Origin: Candidatus Planktophila sp.
Lineage (GTDB): Bacteria; Actinomycetota; Actinomycetes; Nanopelagicales; Nanopelagicaceae
DNA: 64,000 nucleotides
Direction of reading: 5' to 3'
NCBI GenBank assembly: GCA_017858325.1
Contig: JAFMBT010000004.1
Coordinates: 1 to 64,000, forward strand
A model generated the notes under the pieces. That model did no database searches. It saw only the letters and a list, made by a program, of their open reading frames with translations, and was not told the origin of the DNA. The first letter of the stretch is position 1, and the number at the start of each line of letters is the position of its first letter. Of the stretch, positions 1 to 6,270 are shown piece by piece. A program made the translations under genes and the position numbers.

Positions 1-104
1 TGCCTCAGCTCTCCAATGAAATGAACAATTCCCGCTAGTTCCTGGGGAAAATAGACTTGAGGGTCAAAAGGCTCGACCTCGGGCTCCACCACAGCAAGCG
101 ACAT
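1..104 (-). CDS. partial CDS, N-terminal 34 residues of unknown protein
   Basis: An open frame runs from an ATG at 104-102 off the left edge with no stop. It begins MSLAVVEPEVEPFDPQVYFP and continues with an E/L-rich stretch. A GAGG lies about 9 bases before the ATG on the minus strand and could be a ribosome binding site. I do not recognise the family. The acidic, proline-rich start followed by a helical segment resembles the lead-in of some excisionase-like antitoxins, but that is only a guess. It sits beyond the tRNA-Arg fragment, so it may be island flank or cargo. Confidence 0.4.
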   Translation of the reverse strand, partial: MSLAVVEPEVEPFDPQVYFPQELAGIVHFIGELR

Positions 105-188
105 AACTCAACCGTCCTCATCACAGTGAGAGTTGCCTCTCAGATGGAGCCTGAACTTAGCACAGTAATGTGTCGTGCTTGTGAACAG

Positions 189-234
189 TGGCACGCCCGG
201 AGGGATTCGAACCCCCAACCTTCTGATCCGTAGT
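189..234 (-). mobile_element. 3' half of tRNA-Arg(ACG): integration (att) scar
   Basis: On the minus strand the segment gives the anticodon loop CTACGGA (anticodon ACG), the 3' anticodon stem TCAGA, a variable loop, a T-arm with loop TTCGAAT, the 3' acceptor strand CGGGCGT, discriminator G and an encoded CCA. The sequence 5' of the loop (GTTAGGGAA) cannot form the anticodon stem, D-arm or 5' acceptor strand, so only the 3' half is present. This is the part of a tRNA gene normally duplicated by tyrosine integrases. An intact tRNA-Arg(ACG) was not found in this window, so the partner att site lies outside it or has been lost. Confidence 0.8.
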
Positions 235-610
235 TCCCTAACACGCTTGCCTAAGCGTATCAGGGGGTTTCTAGTGTTCTCTAAATTGTTTTCTTTTACG
301 CTTGAATCGTTCCCTATTGTTTCTGTTGAACCTGTGCGTTCCTGTAGTCCTGCGACCAAATTGCGACCACTTTTCACCGCCCCCAAAATGAAACAGTTTG
401 GCAATTCATACAATTTATTCAGTTCGGTTCGAAGCGGTTTAGATCGCTGTGTAACGGCTTGAATCGGTCTAAATCGGGGAGAGATAGTCGGGAAAGACAT
501 GGGGGGTAGCGGGTGTACCTAAAAAAATGGGCGCAAAAATAAGGATTGCACAATCATGGGGGGTAGTAATCAAGGCTAAAAAACGACAGACTTACTTTAC
601 CAACTAATCA
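235..610. other. non-coding stretch between tRNA-Arg scar and small gene
   Basis: No convincing gene is seen. The stretch holds a perfect inverted repeat ACGCTT-GCCT-AAGCGT at 243-258 directly beside the tRNA-Arg half. It has two exact copies of CATGGGGGGTAG at 498-509 and 555-566, and related segments near 434-445 and 464-476 (GCGGTTTAGATC and ATCGGTCTAAATC). Repeats of this kind next to a tRNA fragment fit integrase or excisionase arm sites, but the assignment is inference. Confidence 0.45.
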
Positions 611-620
611 AGGAGTGGAG

Positions 621-869
621 ATGAACGATAAGAAATTAACTTCAATGGAAACATTCTGGTACTACTTACAATGTCTCTGCCTCGGAGCGGGTTACTTTGC
701 CAAAATTCCCGTTAAGAAGGCGCTTAGCGAACGAGGACTTGCCACTCTTACGGCTGCCGAAAACATTTGGTATGTGATTCTTTGCCTAAGTTTTGGAATT
801 GGATACTTCGAAAAAGTGATTAGCAAGAAAGCCTTATCTGAATTCAAAATCGAAAATAAGGTGGCATAG
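621..869 (+). CDS. small protein with internal 37-residue duplication, unknown function
   Basis: This encodes an 82-residue protein. The ATG at 621 is chosen over the upstream GTG at 615 because AAGGAG at 610-615 sits 5 bases before it. The protein is two copies of one unit. Residues 13-37 and 50-74 align without gaps and share 15 of 25 positions: W-Y, C-L, G-x-G-Y-F, K and the terminal KKALSE. Each unit has a hydrophobic stretch containing Cys followed by a basic KKALSE tail, so each may be a short membrane-associated or amphipathic helix. I recognise no family. The gene lies between the tRNA-Arg scar and the integrase remnant and is probably island cargo. A hairpin terminator overlaps its stop codon. 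Confidence 0.65.
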   Translation: MNDKKLTSMETFWYYLQCLCLGAGYFAKIPVKKALSERGLATLTAAENIWYVILCLSFGIGYFEKVISKKALSEFKIENKVA

Positions 870-884
870 TCCACCTTTCTTCTT
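858..884 (+). terminator. rho-independent terminator overlapping the small gene's stop
   Basis: AAGGTGG (858-864) and CCACCTT (871-877) form a perfect 7-bp stem around a 6-base loop, followed by the T-rich TCTTCTT. The loop contains the TAG stop codon (867-869), so translation termination and transcription termination coincide. Confidence 0.7.
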
Positions 885-912
885 CGTGGTGAAAGAAAAC
901 CTCGGGCGAGAA

Positions 913-1215
913 TCAAGGTGGAATTGAACCGCGAAAAAGTCTAGGCATAAAGCTGCCGAAAGCTTTCCGGTGCTTTTGGATTAACTGCCCAAAGCTCTGC
1001 AGGCCTGCAGCACTTGCCTGCTTCTCGGCGATCTGCTCGGCTTGTTTAATCGCTAAATACTTATCGGCAGCTTCACGCGTTTTAAAAGTCTGCGGTGCTA
1101 CTTGGGTGCTGCCGTCTAAGGCTTTGTAGCTTGCTTGGTAATTGCCACTAGCTAATTGACGGATTGCGCCAAAGCTGCGGCGGCGGCGGCGGCGTTTAGA
1201 TTGGTTTGAAGCCAT
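913..1215 (-). pseudogene. tyrosine site-specific integrase remnant (N-terminal arm-binding domain only)
   Basis: The 100-residue product starts with an Arg-rich leader, followed by RSFGAIRQLASGNYQASY, LDGSTQVAPQTF and TREAADKYLA. This is the pattern of the N-terminal arm-type DNA-binding domain of actinobacterial phage/ICE integrases (F-G-x-I-R-x-L-x-S-G-x-Y-Q-A-x-Y). Known relatives are about 350-400 residues. Here the core-binding and catalytic domains (R..HxxR..Y) are absent and similarity fades after about residue 85. The gene therefore looks truncated by deletion and could not recombine DNA. It starts 130 bp from the 3' end of tRNA-Gly and reads away from it, the usual position of an integrase next to its tRNA target. 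It is probably inactive; a role as a free DNA-binding domain cannot be excluded. Confidence 0.7.
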
Positions 1216-1257
1216 AGTTTTAGAACCTGCAATTCTTGTAATTCATTCCCGTTGCGC

Positions 1258-1294
1258 TATTGCACGTTATTGCACGCCACCGACAAAATCGGTG
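1258..1294. repeat. tandem 9-mers and hairpin between integrase remnant and tRNA-Gly
   Basis: TATTGCACG occurs twice in tandem (1258-1266 and 1268-1276, 10-bp spacing). It is followed by the perfect inverted repeat CACCGA-CAAAA-TCGGTG (1278-1294). The position between an integrase start and its tRNA target is where arm-type integrase binding sites sit. The function is inferred. Confidence 0.4.
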
Positions 1295-1344
1295 CTGCAG
1301 TAATTGTGTAAGTGAGAAATAAACCAAAATCACGCGTAAAACTA

Positions 1345-1418
1345 TGGAGCGGGTGACCGGGATCGAACCGGCATGGCCAGCTTGGAAGGCTGGGGCTCTA
1401 CCATTGAGCTACACCCGC
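1345..1418 (-). tRNA. tRNA-Gly (anticodon TCC)
   Basis: The minus strand folds into a full cloverleaf. The 5' acceptor GCGGGTG pairs with the 3' CACCCGC, and the gene has D-arm AGCTCAATGGTAGAGC, anticodon loop with TCC, T-loop TTCGATC and an encoded terminal CCA. A candidate -10 box TAGATT lies at 1433-1428 on the minus strand. The 5' half (37 bp) is repeated exactly at 3311-3347, so this copy is probably a composite rebuilt by integration. Confidence 0.95.
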
Positions 1419-1605
1419 ACTTGTTAAAATCTAAGCGCAAGACAGAAATGTATCGTGCAGACTCACGATTTTAAGCGTGAATCTAGGGGAGATATTACAC
1501 CTTATGTCACGGTAGAAAACCACTGAGCTCCTTCGGATCTCGCAAATCACTGGTATTTTTCTTATTTTCAACGCCTTATAGGCACATTAGTGGGACGATC
1601 TAGCT

Positions 1606-1755
1606 ATGAGAAGAATTAGCTGGAGCGACCTGAGTAAGCAACAAAGAATCCTTCTTGCCCTGCTCGTGATTGCATGTATTATTTTTTATCCGTTCTCGGC
1701 CTTTATGTTTCTTGGTATTTGGGCCTGGGCATGGTTTAAGAGTAAAAATAACTAA
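1606..1755 (+). CDS. 49-residue single-helix membrane peptide, unknown
   Basis: ATG at 1606 opens a 49-codon frame. It has a short charged N-terminus with Arg at residues 2 and 3 (RRISWSDLSKQQR), one long hydrophobic segment of about 30 residues (about 17-45, ending in WAWAW) and a basic tail KSKNN. This is the layout of a single-pass membrane protein. There is no strong ribosome binding site, only weak purines upstream. It lies upstream of the secreted protease-like gene and inside the tRNA-Gly-bounded insertion. No family is recognised; a chance frame remains possible. Confidence 0.4.
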   Translation: MRRISWSDLSKQQRILLALLVIACIIFYPFSAFMFLGIWAWAWFKSKNN

Positions 1756-1806
1756 TTTTAACCCTTAACCCTTAACTTTTAATCTTTATTAGCGTATGGT
1801 AAACGT

Positions 1807-2967
1807 ATGAAGTTACGCCTAATAGGAGTTCTGACCATTCTCGTCTTGTCCGTAAGTGCGACGGCTGTCCCGGTAAGCGCTGCGGTTAAAGCTGGAGCTA
1901 AATGCAAAGTAGTTGGGCAGATAAAAGTTAAGAAGAATAAGGAATTTACTTGCATAGCCAAAGGCAAGAAGTTGGTATGGCGCAAAGAGGCAAAAGTAGT
2001 CACGGCCTCAGGTGTAAAAGATAACGCTTCGGAAAAAGAAAATAGCTCTGATTCAGCACAAAAACCAGTCGTGATCCCAACTATTAAGGCTAAAAGTTTT
2101 GCTTCAGGAATTACGAGCAACGAACTATTAGCCTGGACTAAAGCCGCTATCGCTGAAATGAAAAATCCGCCGACATCCTTCTTGTCATTAATTTGGCCCA
2201 TTGGTGTGCCGTTGGATGACGAGCCAGACCCTGGAGTTTTTGGGGGAGACCCCTTCGCGGAACACAGCGATATTTTGAGCGCGTCAGAAATTAAAGATGT
2301 CTCCAATTACTTCAGAACTTGGCAGACTTCTCTCGTCGCTAACGCTGCTAATGGCTGCGAGCAATCCGCTGCTGATCTGAGCGAGGGTGCAGATCGAGTC
2401 GAGCGATGGATTAAGGGAGCTGCCAACGTCGCAACGGCACCAGATCCGTGTTTTAATGCGAGGGCTGTGACGATGGCATGGACTGCTGAGCAATCAAAAT
2501 ACACTGCAAAGACAACCTTCTTCCATGAGGCATATCATGGATTGTCAAACTACCTTCTAGCTCAATGTTCGCCAATCCTCAAGATAGACGAAGACAAGAT
2601 GAACTATATGCGTTGGTTTGCCGAAGGTACTGCTGATTACTTTGGCCACTACATGGCAGCAAAGAACGAGGGAAGAACAGATCACAAACAGAGACTTCTA
2701 GCTAGATTCCATACCTCTTTGATCACCGAGCCAAATATGAAGCTTGACTCAAACACATACCCGCAGGCTGCCGCAATGATTCTGATGATGGAGCGTGGAC
2801 TGATTACCGAGGAGAAGCTCGTCAATGGTTCCTATTTTAACGACTGCAAATGGATCAACACCTTCGATCCTGCAAATCAAAATATGAAATACATTTTTAA
2901 TAACTTCTCGAAGATTAAATACTCGGGTGGTGTTTACTCCTATACAGACTCGGCGATTAACGGCTAA
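1807..2967 (+). CDS. secreted putative zinc metalloprotease (HEAYH...WFAEG)
   Basis: The 386-residue protein starts with a Sec-type signal peptide: basic MKLR, a hydrophobic core, and a likely cleavage after VSA near residue 25. Residues 28-60 form a short Cys-containing module (AGAKCKVVGQIK..FTCIAKGKKLVW), common in secreted actinobacterial proteins. A Ser/Lys-rich linker follows. The C-terminal domain carries HEAYH at 240-244, fitting HExxH, with WFAEGTADYF from 270, a downstream Glu about 30 residues on. That arrangement is typical of gluzincin zinc peptidases. Protease activity is inferred from this motif pair; the exact family is not recognised. It is the main cargo of the tRNA-Gly-bounded segment. 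Substrates are unknown. Confidence 0.7.
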   Translation: MKLRLIGVLTILVLSVSATAVPVSAAVKAGAKCKVVGQIKVKKNKEFTCIAKGKKLVWRKEAKVVTASGVKDNASEKENSSDSAQKPVVIPTIKAKSFASGITSNELLAWTKAAIAEMKNPPTSFLSLIWPIGVPLDDEPDPGVFGGDPFAEHSDILSASEIKDVSNYFRTWQTSLVANAANGCEQSAADLSEGADRVERWIKGAANVATAPDPCFNARAVTMAWTAEQSKYTAKTTFFHEAYHGLSNYLLAQCSPILKIDEDKMNYMRWFAEGTADYFGHYMAAKNEGRTDHKQRLLARFHTSLITEPNMKLDSNTYPQAAAMILMMERGLITEEKLVNGSYFNDCKWINTFDPANQNMKYIFNNFSKIKYSGGVYSYTDSAING

Positions 2968-3310
2968 ACAAGCCGCACAGGCCGCAGCCGCTGGATCAGG
3001 CGAATTATTGCGTGAAAGAATTTTTCCATGTGGCTTACACCGCTCAGGCGGCGGCAAAAGCCTGCCTAGCTAAACAGGTCAAACAGGCATGAATTGAGCG
3101 TGAACCAGCCGTTATGTTACGCCGATAGCGACCAGATGAAACCACTGCTAGCCATTGTTAGTGGCACGACAGTGGCATTTTTCATCATTTTTCGCGACTT
3201 AGTGGCACGGATGTGGCACGAAATAGATTTATTAGCCGCATTTGCGAGCGCATCAGCGATTAATCCTTGCGGCTGACCTGCGCTTTTAGATTCTTATCGC
3301 GTGCGTGCCA
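2968..3310. other. non-coding 343-bp stretch with paired GTGGCAY repeats
   Basis: No credible gene is seen. Short open frames here lack ribosome binding sites and resemble nothing I recognise. Four copies of GTGGCAC/T lie at 3161, 3172, 3202 and 3213, in two pairs with 11-bp internal spacing, and the pairs begin 41 bp apart. They may be protein-binding repeats at the edge of the insertion. Confidence 0.45.
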
Positions 3311-3347
3311 TTGGAAGGCTGGGGCTCTACCATTGAGCTACACCCGC
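3311..3347 (-). repeat. orphan 5' half of tRNA-Gly(TCC)
   Basis: This is an exact copy of tRNA-Gly bases 1-37 (5' acceptor, D-arm, 5' anticodon stem and loop with TCC). It then diverges into unrelated sequence. A TAGGCT box at 3376-3371 on the minus strand is positioned to start transcription about 15 bases upstream, so this may be the original locus with its own promoter, now truncated. See also the 1382-1418 copy. Confidence 0.85.
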
Positions 3348-3413
3348 GGGTGATCATGATTGTGGTACTTAGCCTAGGTTACCGCGTCGGTTCGCGAGAG
3401 CAAAAAATTACTC

Positions 3414-3419
3414 TAGACT
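3414..3419 (+). promoter_or_regulatory. -10 box of tRNA-Pro
   Basis: TAGACT ends 14 bases before the mature tRNA-Pro 5' end. It is the same hexamer that precedes leaderless genes in this window. No clear -35 is seen. Confidence 0.5.
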
Positions 3420-3433
3420 CACTTCTTGCGCCT

Positions 3434-3509
3434 CGGGGCGTAGCGTAGTGGCTAGCGCGCCTGCTTTGGGAGCAGGAGATCGGGAGTTCGAATCTCCCCG
3501 CCCCGACCA
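3434..3509 (+). tRNA. tRNA-Pro (anticodon TGG)
   Basis: The 5' acceptor CGGGGCG pairs with the 3' CGCCCCG. The D-arm, an anticodon stem-loop CCTGC-TTTGGGA-GCAGG with anticodon TGG, T-loop TTCGAAT and encoded CCA are all present. It is 76 bases including CCA, on the core-genome side of the accessory region and upstream of tig. Confidence 0.95.
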
Positions 3510-3569
3510 GTTTCATTTAGGTCAGTTCAATCAATACATCCTTATACAGATCGATGATCAGGGAGCATA

Positions 3570-4859
3570 GTGAAGAGCACAGTCGAGACACTTTCACCTA
3601 CTCGAGTCAAGCTAGATGTAGAAGTTACATTTGCAGAGCTCACTCCACATATCGATGCTGCGTATAAGAAGATTGCAAAACAGGTAAACATTCCAGGTTT
3701 TCGTAAAGGACATGTTCCGGCGGCGATGATCGATCAGCGCGTGGGGCGTGGAAGTGTGCTTGATGAGGCGATTAACTCAGCTCTCCCAGAGTTTTACTCT
3801 CAGGCAGCGCGTGAGCATGATGTTCTTGTTATTGGACGACCAGAGGTTGATATCAAAGAGTTCGTTGATAAAGAGAAATTAGTATTCGTTGTTGAAGTAG
3901 ATGTGCGTCCAGACGTGAAGCTTCCAGACTTTTCAAAGATTGAAATTACTGTCGACGATGTCAAGGTCGAGGACAAAGATGTTGAAGAGCAACTCGATGG
4001 GCTACGCGCTCGCTTTGGAACACTACGCACCGTTGAGCGAGCAGCAAAAGATGGCGACTTCGTCACTATTGATCTCACTGCTCGCATTGATGGTGTAGAA
4101 GTTGATGGTGGCAAGGCTAATGAGATTTCATATGAGGTTGGCTCAGATCGCATGATTGATGGTCTTGATGCAGCACTTGTTGGAATGGCTATTGGAGAGA
4201 CAAAGACATTTACAACACAGCTCGTCGGTCAGAAAGATGATGAAAAGGGTGATGTTGAGATTGTTGTAAAGGCTGTTAAGGAGCGCGAGCTTCCTGCAGC
4301 AGATGATGCATTTGCAAAGCTTGCATCTGAATTCGACACGATCGCAGAATTGCGTGCAGATTTCGTTGAGCGACTTGGCCGTGTCAAGAAGATGGAACAG
4401 GGTACGCAGGCACGCGATCTTCTTCTTGAGAAATTACTGGCCGATCTTGATATTCCGGTTCCAGAGGGCATGGTTGAGGCCGAGGTAAAGGATCATCTTG
4501 AGGGCGAAGGCCGCCAGGAAGATGCTGATCACCGCAGTGAAGTTGATGGCCAGGTCCGTTCATCGCTTCGCTCTGATTTCTTGCTTGACTCTATTATCAA
4601 GAGCGAGCAAGTCGAGATTACCGAAATGGAACTTACCGAGTACCTCGTGCGCACATCACAACGCTATGGAATGGCCCCTGAACAATTCGCACAAGAATTA
4701 CAGAAGGCGGGTCAGATTGGCCAACTCGTTGCCGAAGTTTCGCGTGCAAAAGCGTTGGCTGTTGTCCTTGAGCGAGTCAAAGTCAGCGATAAATCTGGAA
4801 ACGCGATCAATCTCGAAGAACTTCGCCCTAAGGCTCCAGAGGTACCGGCAGCCGAATAG
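3570..4859 (+). CDS. tig: trigger factor, ribosome-associated chaperone/prolyl isomerase
   Basis: A 429-residue cytoplasmic chaperone that docks at the ribosomal exit tunnel and helps nascent chains fold. The start is GTG at 3570 with AGGGAG about 5 bases upstream. The N-terminal ribosome-binding domain shows the signature GFRKGHVP at residues 43-50. A central FKBP-type peptidyl-prolyl isomerase domain spans roughly 155-240 ([15 protein letters not shown]...), and a long helical C-terminal domain completes the protein. Length matches the family. It heads the tig-clpP1-clpP2-clpX region, the usual actinobacterial arrangement linking folding and proteolysis. Confidence 0.97.
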   Translation: MKSTVETLSPTRVKLDVEVTFAELTPHIDAAYKKIAKQVNIPGFRKGHVPAAMIDQRVGRGSVLDEAINSALPEFYSQAAREHDVLVIGRPEVDIKEFVDKEKLVFVVEVDVRPDVKLPDFSKIEITVDDVKVEDKDVEEQLDGLRARFGTLRTVERAAKDGDFVTIDLTARIDGVEVDGGKANEISYEVGSDRMIDGLDAALVGMAIGETKTFTTQLVGQKDDEKGDVEIVVKAVKERELPAADDAFAKLASEFDTIAELRADFVERLGRVKKMEQGTQARDLLLEKLLADLDIPVPEGMVEAEVKDHLEGEGRQEDADHRSEVDGQVRSSLRSDFLLDSIIKSEQVEITEMELTEYLVRTSQRYGMAPEQFAQELQKAGQIGQLVAEVSRAKALAVVLERVKVSDKSGNAINLEELRPKAPEVPAAE

Positions 4860-4933
4860 TTTTCATATGCCCTGAGCGAACAGGGGCAGATTCACGCACT
4901 TTCTGGCGCAAATGGGGAAGCATTTTCACGCTG

Positions 4934-4964
4934 GAATTGTTAAGGTCAAGACATATAACAATTC
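4934..4964 (+). promoter_or_regulatory. inverted repeat directly upstream of the clpP1 ribosome binding site
   Basis: GAATTGTTA (4934-4942) and TAACAATTC (4956-4964) are a perfect 9-bp inverted repeat, 13 bases apart. The right arm abuts the AGGAGG (4965-4970). It could be a regulator site or an mRNA hairpin next to the Shine-Dalgarno. The actinobacterial ClgR pattern (CGC-N5-GCG) is not seen. Confidence 0.4.
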
Positions 4965-4975
4965 AGGAGGATGAA

Positions 4976-5608
4976 GTGGATTATCTCAACCCGGAAGCGG
5001 CGCAGATTTTGGCCCGCGCACCACTCTCAGCATCAGGTGGACTAGACGATCAGGTCTACAACCGTTTGCTTCGTGAACGAATCATCTTCCTTGGCTCAGT
5101 CGTTGAAGACTCAATGGCCAATGCAATTGCAGCTCAGATTCTTCTGCTTGCTGCAGAAGATCCAAAGAAAGATATTTTCCTTTACATCAACTCACCTGGT
5201 GGTTCTGTCACTGCAGGTATGGCGATCTACGACACGATGCAATACGTTCAAAATGATGTTGCAACTGTTGGAATGGGTCTTGCCGCATCGATGGGTCAGT
5301 TCCTCTTATGTTCAGGTGCTACCGGTAAGCGCTATGCCCTGCCACATGCGCGCGTGATGATGCATCAGCCATCATCTGGAATCGGTGGAACAGCAACGGA
5401 TATTAAAATTCAGGCAGAGCAAATTGGTTTTACAAAGCGAAAGATGGCAGAGCTCATCGCCCATCACACAGGACAGACAATCGAGACAATTACTGCAGAT
5501 TCAGATCGCGATCGCTGGTTCACAGCAGATGAAGCCAAAGAGTATGGTTTTGTTGATCACGTCGTTCGCTCTGCAGGTCAAGTTCTAGGTAGCGGAGGAA
5601 CAGCTTAA
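4976..5608 (+). CDS. clpP1: ATP-dependent Clp protease proteolytic subunit 1
   Basis: Serine peptidase subunit of the Clp barrel that degrades unfolded and tagged proteins fed by ClpX or ClpC. GTG at 4976 is chosen because AGGAGG at 4965-4970 is 5 bases upstream; an upstream TTG in frame lacks a site. This gives 210 residues. The catalytic triad is visible with family spacing: Ser105 in GLAASMGQ, His130 in MMHQPSS and Asp179. The oxyanion-loop SPGGSV is at 73-78. The stop overlaps the start of clpP2 (TAATG), so the two subunits, which co-assemble in actinobacteria, are translationally coupled. Confidence 0.96.
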   Translation: MDYLNPEAAQILARAPLSASGGLDDQVYNRLLRERIIFLGSVVEDSMANAIAAQILLLAAEDPKKDIFLYINSPGGSVTAGMAIYDTMQYVQNDVATVGMGLAASMGQFLLCSGATGKRYALPHARVMMHQPSSGIGGTATDIKIQAEQIGFTKRKMAELIAHHTGQTIETITADSDRDRWFTADEAKEYGFVDHVVRSAGQVLGSGGTA

Positions 5609-6246
5609 TGATCAACGAATTCGATCGCGCACAAGAAATAGTTTCTCGTTACGTCCTTCCAGTCTTTGAAGAAAAGACCGCCAATGGATATAAGCGTCAC
5701 GATCCATATACAAAGCTCTTTGAAGAGCGCATTATTTTCTTGGGTCAGCCAATCGATGACACAGTTGCAAACGATGTTATGGCACAGTTGCTGACACTTG
5801 AATCAATGGATTCTGATCGCGACATTATTATCTACATCAACTCGCCAGGGGGATCATTTACAGCCCTGACAGCAATCTATGACACGATGCAATTTGTGCG
5901 CCCAGATGTGATGACAATCTGTCTTGGTCAAGCAGCATCGGCAGCAGCGATCATTCTTGCTGGTGGAGCAAAGGGAAAGCGTTACGCCCTTGAGCACTCA
6001 CGTATCTTGATTCACCAGCCTTCATCTGAGGGCGGGGGACAGGCATCTGATATCGAGATTCAGGCACGCGAGATTATGCGTATGCGTCAGCTTCTTGAAA
6101 GCATGCTCTCTAAGCACACCACTCGTACTCCAGAGCAGATCGCGCAGGATATCGAACGCGACAAGATTCTTACTGCAGCAGAAGCTGTTGAGTATGGGCT
6201 GATCGATCAGGTACTTGCAAGCCGAAAGGCAAAGCCAACCTGGTAA
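5608..6246 (+). CDS. clpP2: ATP-dependent Clp protease proteolytic subunit 2
   Basis: Second Clp peptidase subunit, 212 residues. In actinobacteria ClpP1 and ClpP2 form a mixed tetradecamer. The triad is Ser111 (GQAASAAA), His136 (LIHQPSS) and Asp185. SPGGSF at 79-84 forms the oxyanion strand. The ATG overlaps the clpP1 stop by one base, so synthesis of the two is coupled. The Ser-flanking residues differ from clpP1 (SAAA versus SMGQ), marking these as paralogues rather than a recent duplication. Confidence 0.96.
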   Translation: MINEFDRAQEIVSRYVLPVFEEKTANGYKRHDPYTKLFEERIIFLGQPIDDTVANDVMAQLLTLESMDSDRDIIIYINSPGGSFTALTAIYDTMQFVRPDVMTICLGQAASAAAIILAGGAKGKRYALEHSRILIHQPSSEGGGQASDIEIQAREIMRMRQLLESMLSKHTTRTPEQIAQDIERDKILTAAEAVEYGLIDQVLASRKAKPTW

Positions 6247-6270
6247 CAACTAGGAACATCTCTTACTATC

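Larger units (their letters stand above)
1382..3347. mobile_element. 1.9-kb insertion bounded by 37-bp direct repeats of tRNA-Gly 5' half
   Basis: The 37-bp block from the anticodon loop to the tRNA-Gly 5' end occurs at 1382-1418 and again at 3311-3347 in the same orientation. The segment from the first base of one copy to the first base of the other is 1,929 bp. The left copy belongs to the intact tRNA; the right copy is an orphan half. The unit contains a one-helix membrane peptide and a secreted putative metalloprotease but no integrase, so it is likely a decayed or trans-mobilised element. Site-specific integration at the anticodon loop is the simplest explanation; homologous duplication is the alternative. 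Confidence 0.6.

Noticed and set aside
108..500. 130-codon minus-strand open frame across the tRNA-Arg fragment
   Set aside because: It reads through the tRNA 3' half and lacks a ribosome binding site. The frame exists because the tRNA fragment happens to be open.
692..916. Minus-strand frame opposite the small duplicated protein
   Set aside because: It is the shadow of the plus-strand gene, which has a ribosome binding site and internal repeat evidence.
3094..3276. 60-codon plus-strand frame between the insertion cargo and the orphan tRNA half
   Set aside because: No ribosome binding site, no recognisable similarity, and it covers the phased repeats. It is treated as non-coding.
4880..4920. 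Possible ClgR operator upstream of clpP1
   Set aside because: CGC and GCG halves are present, but their spacing is 8 rather than the 5 bases of the known motif.
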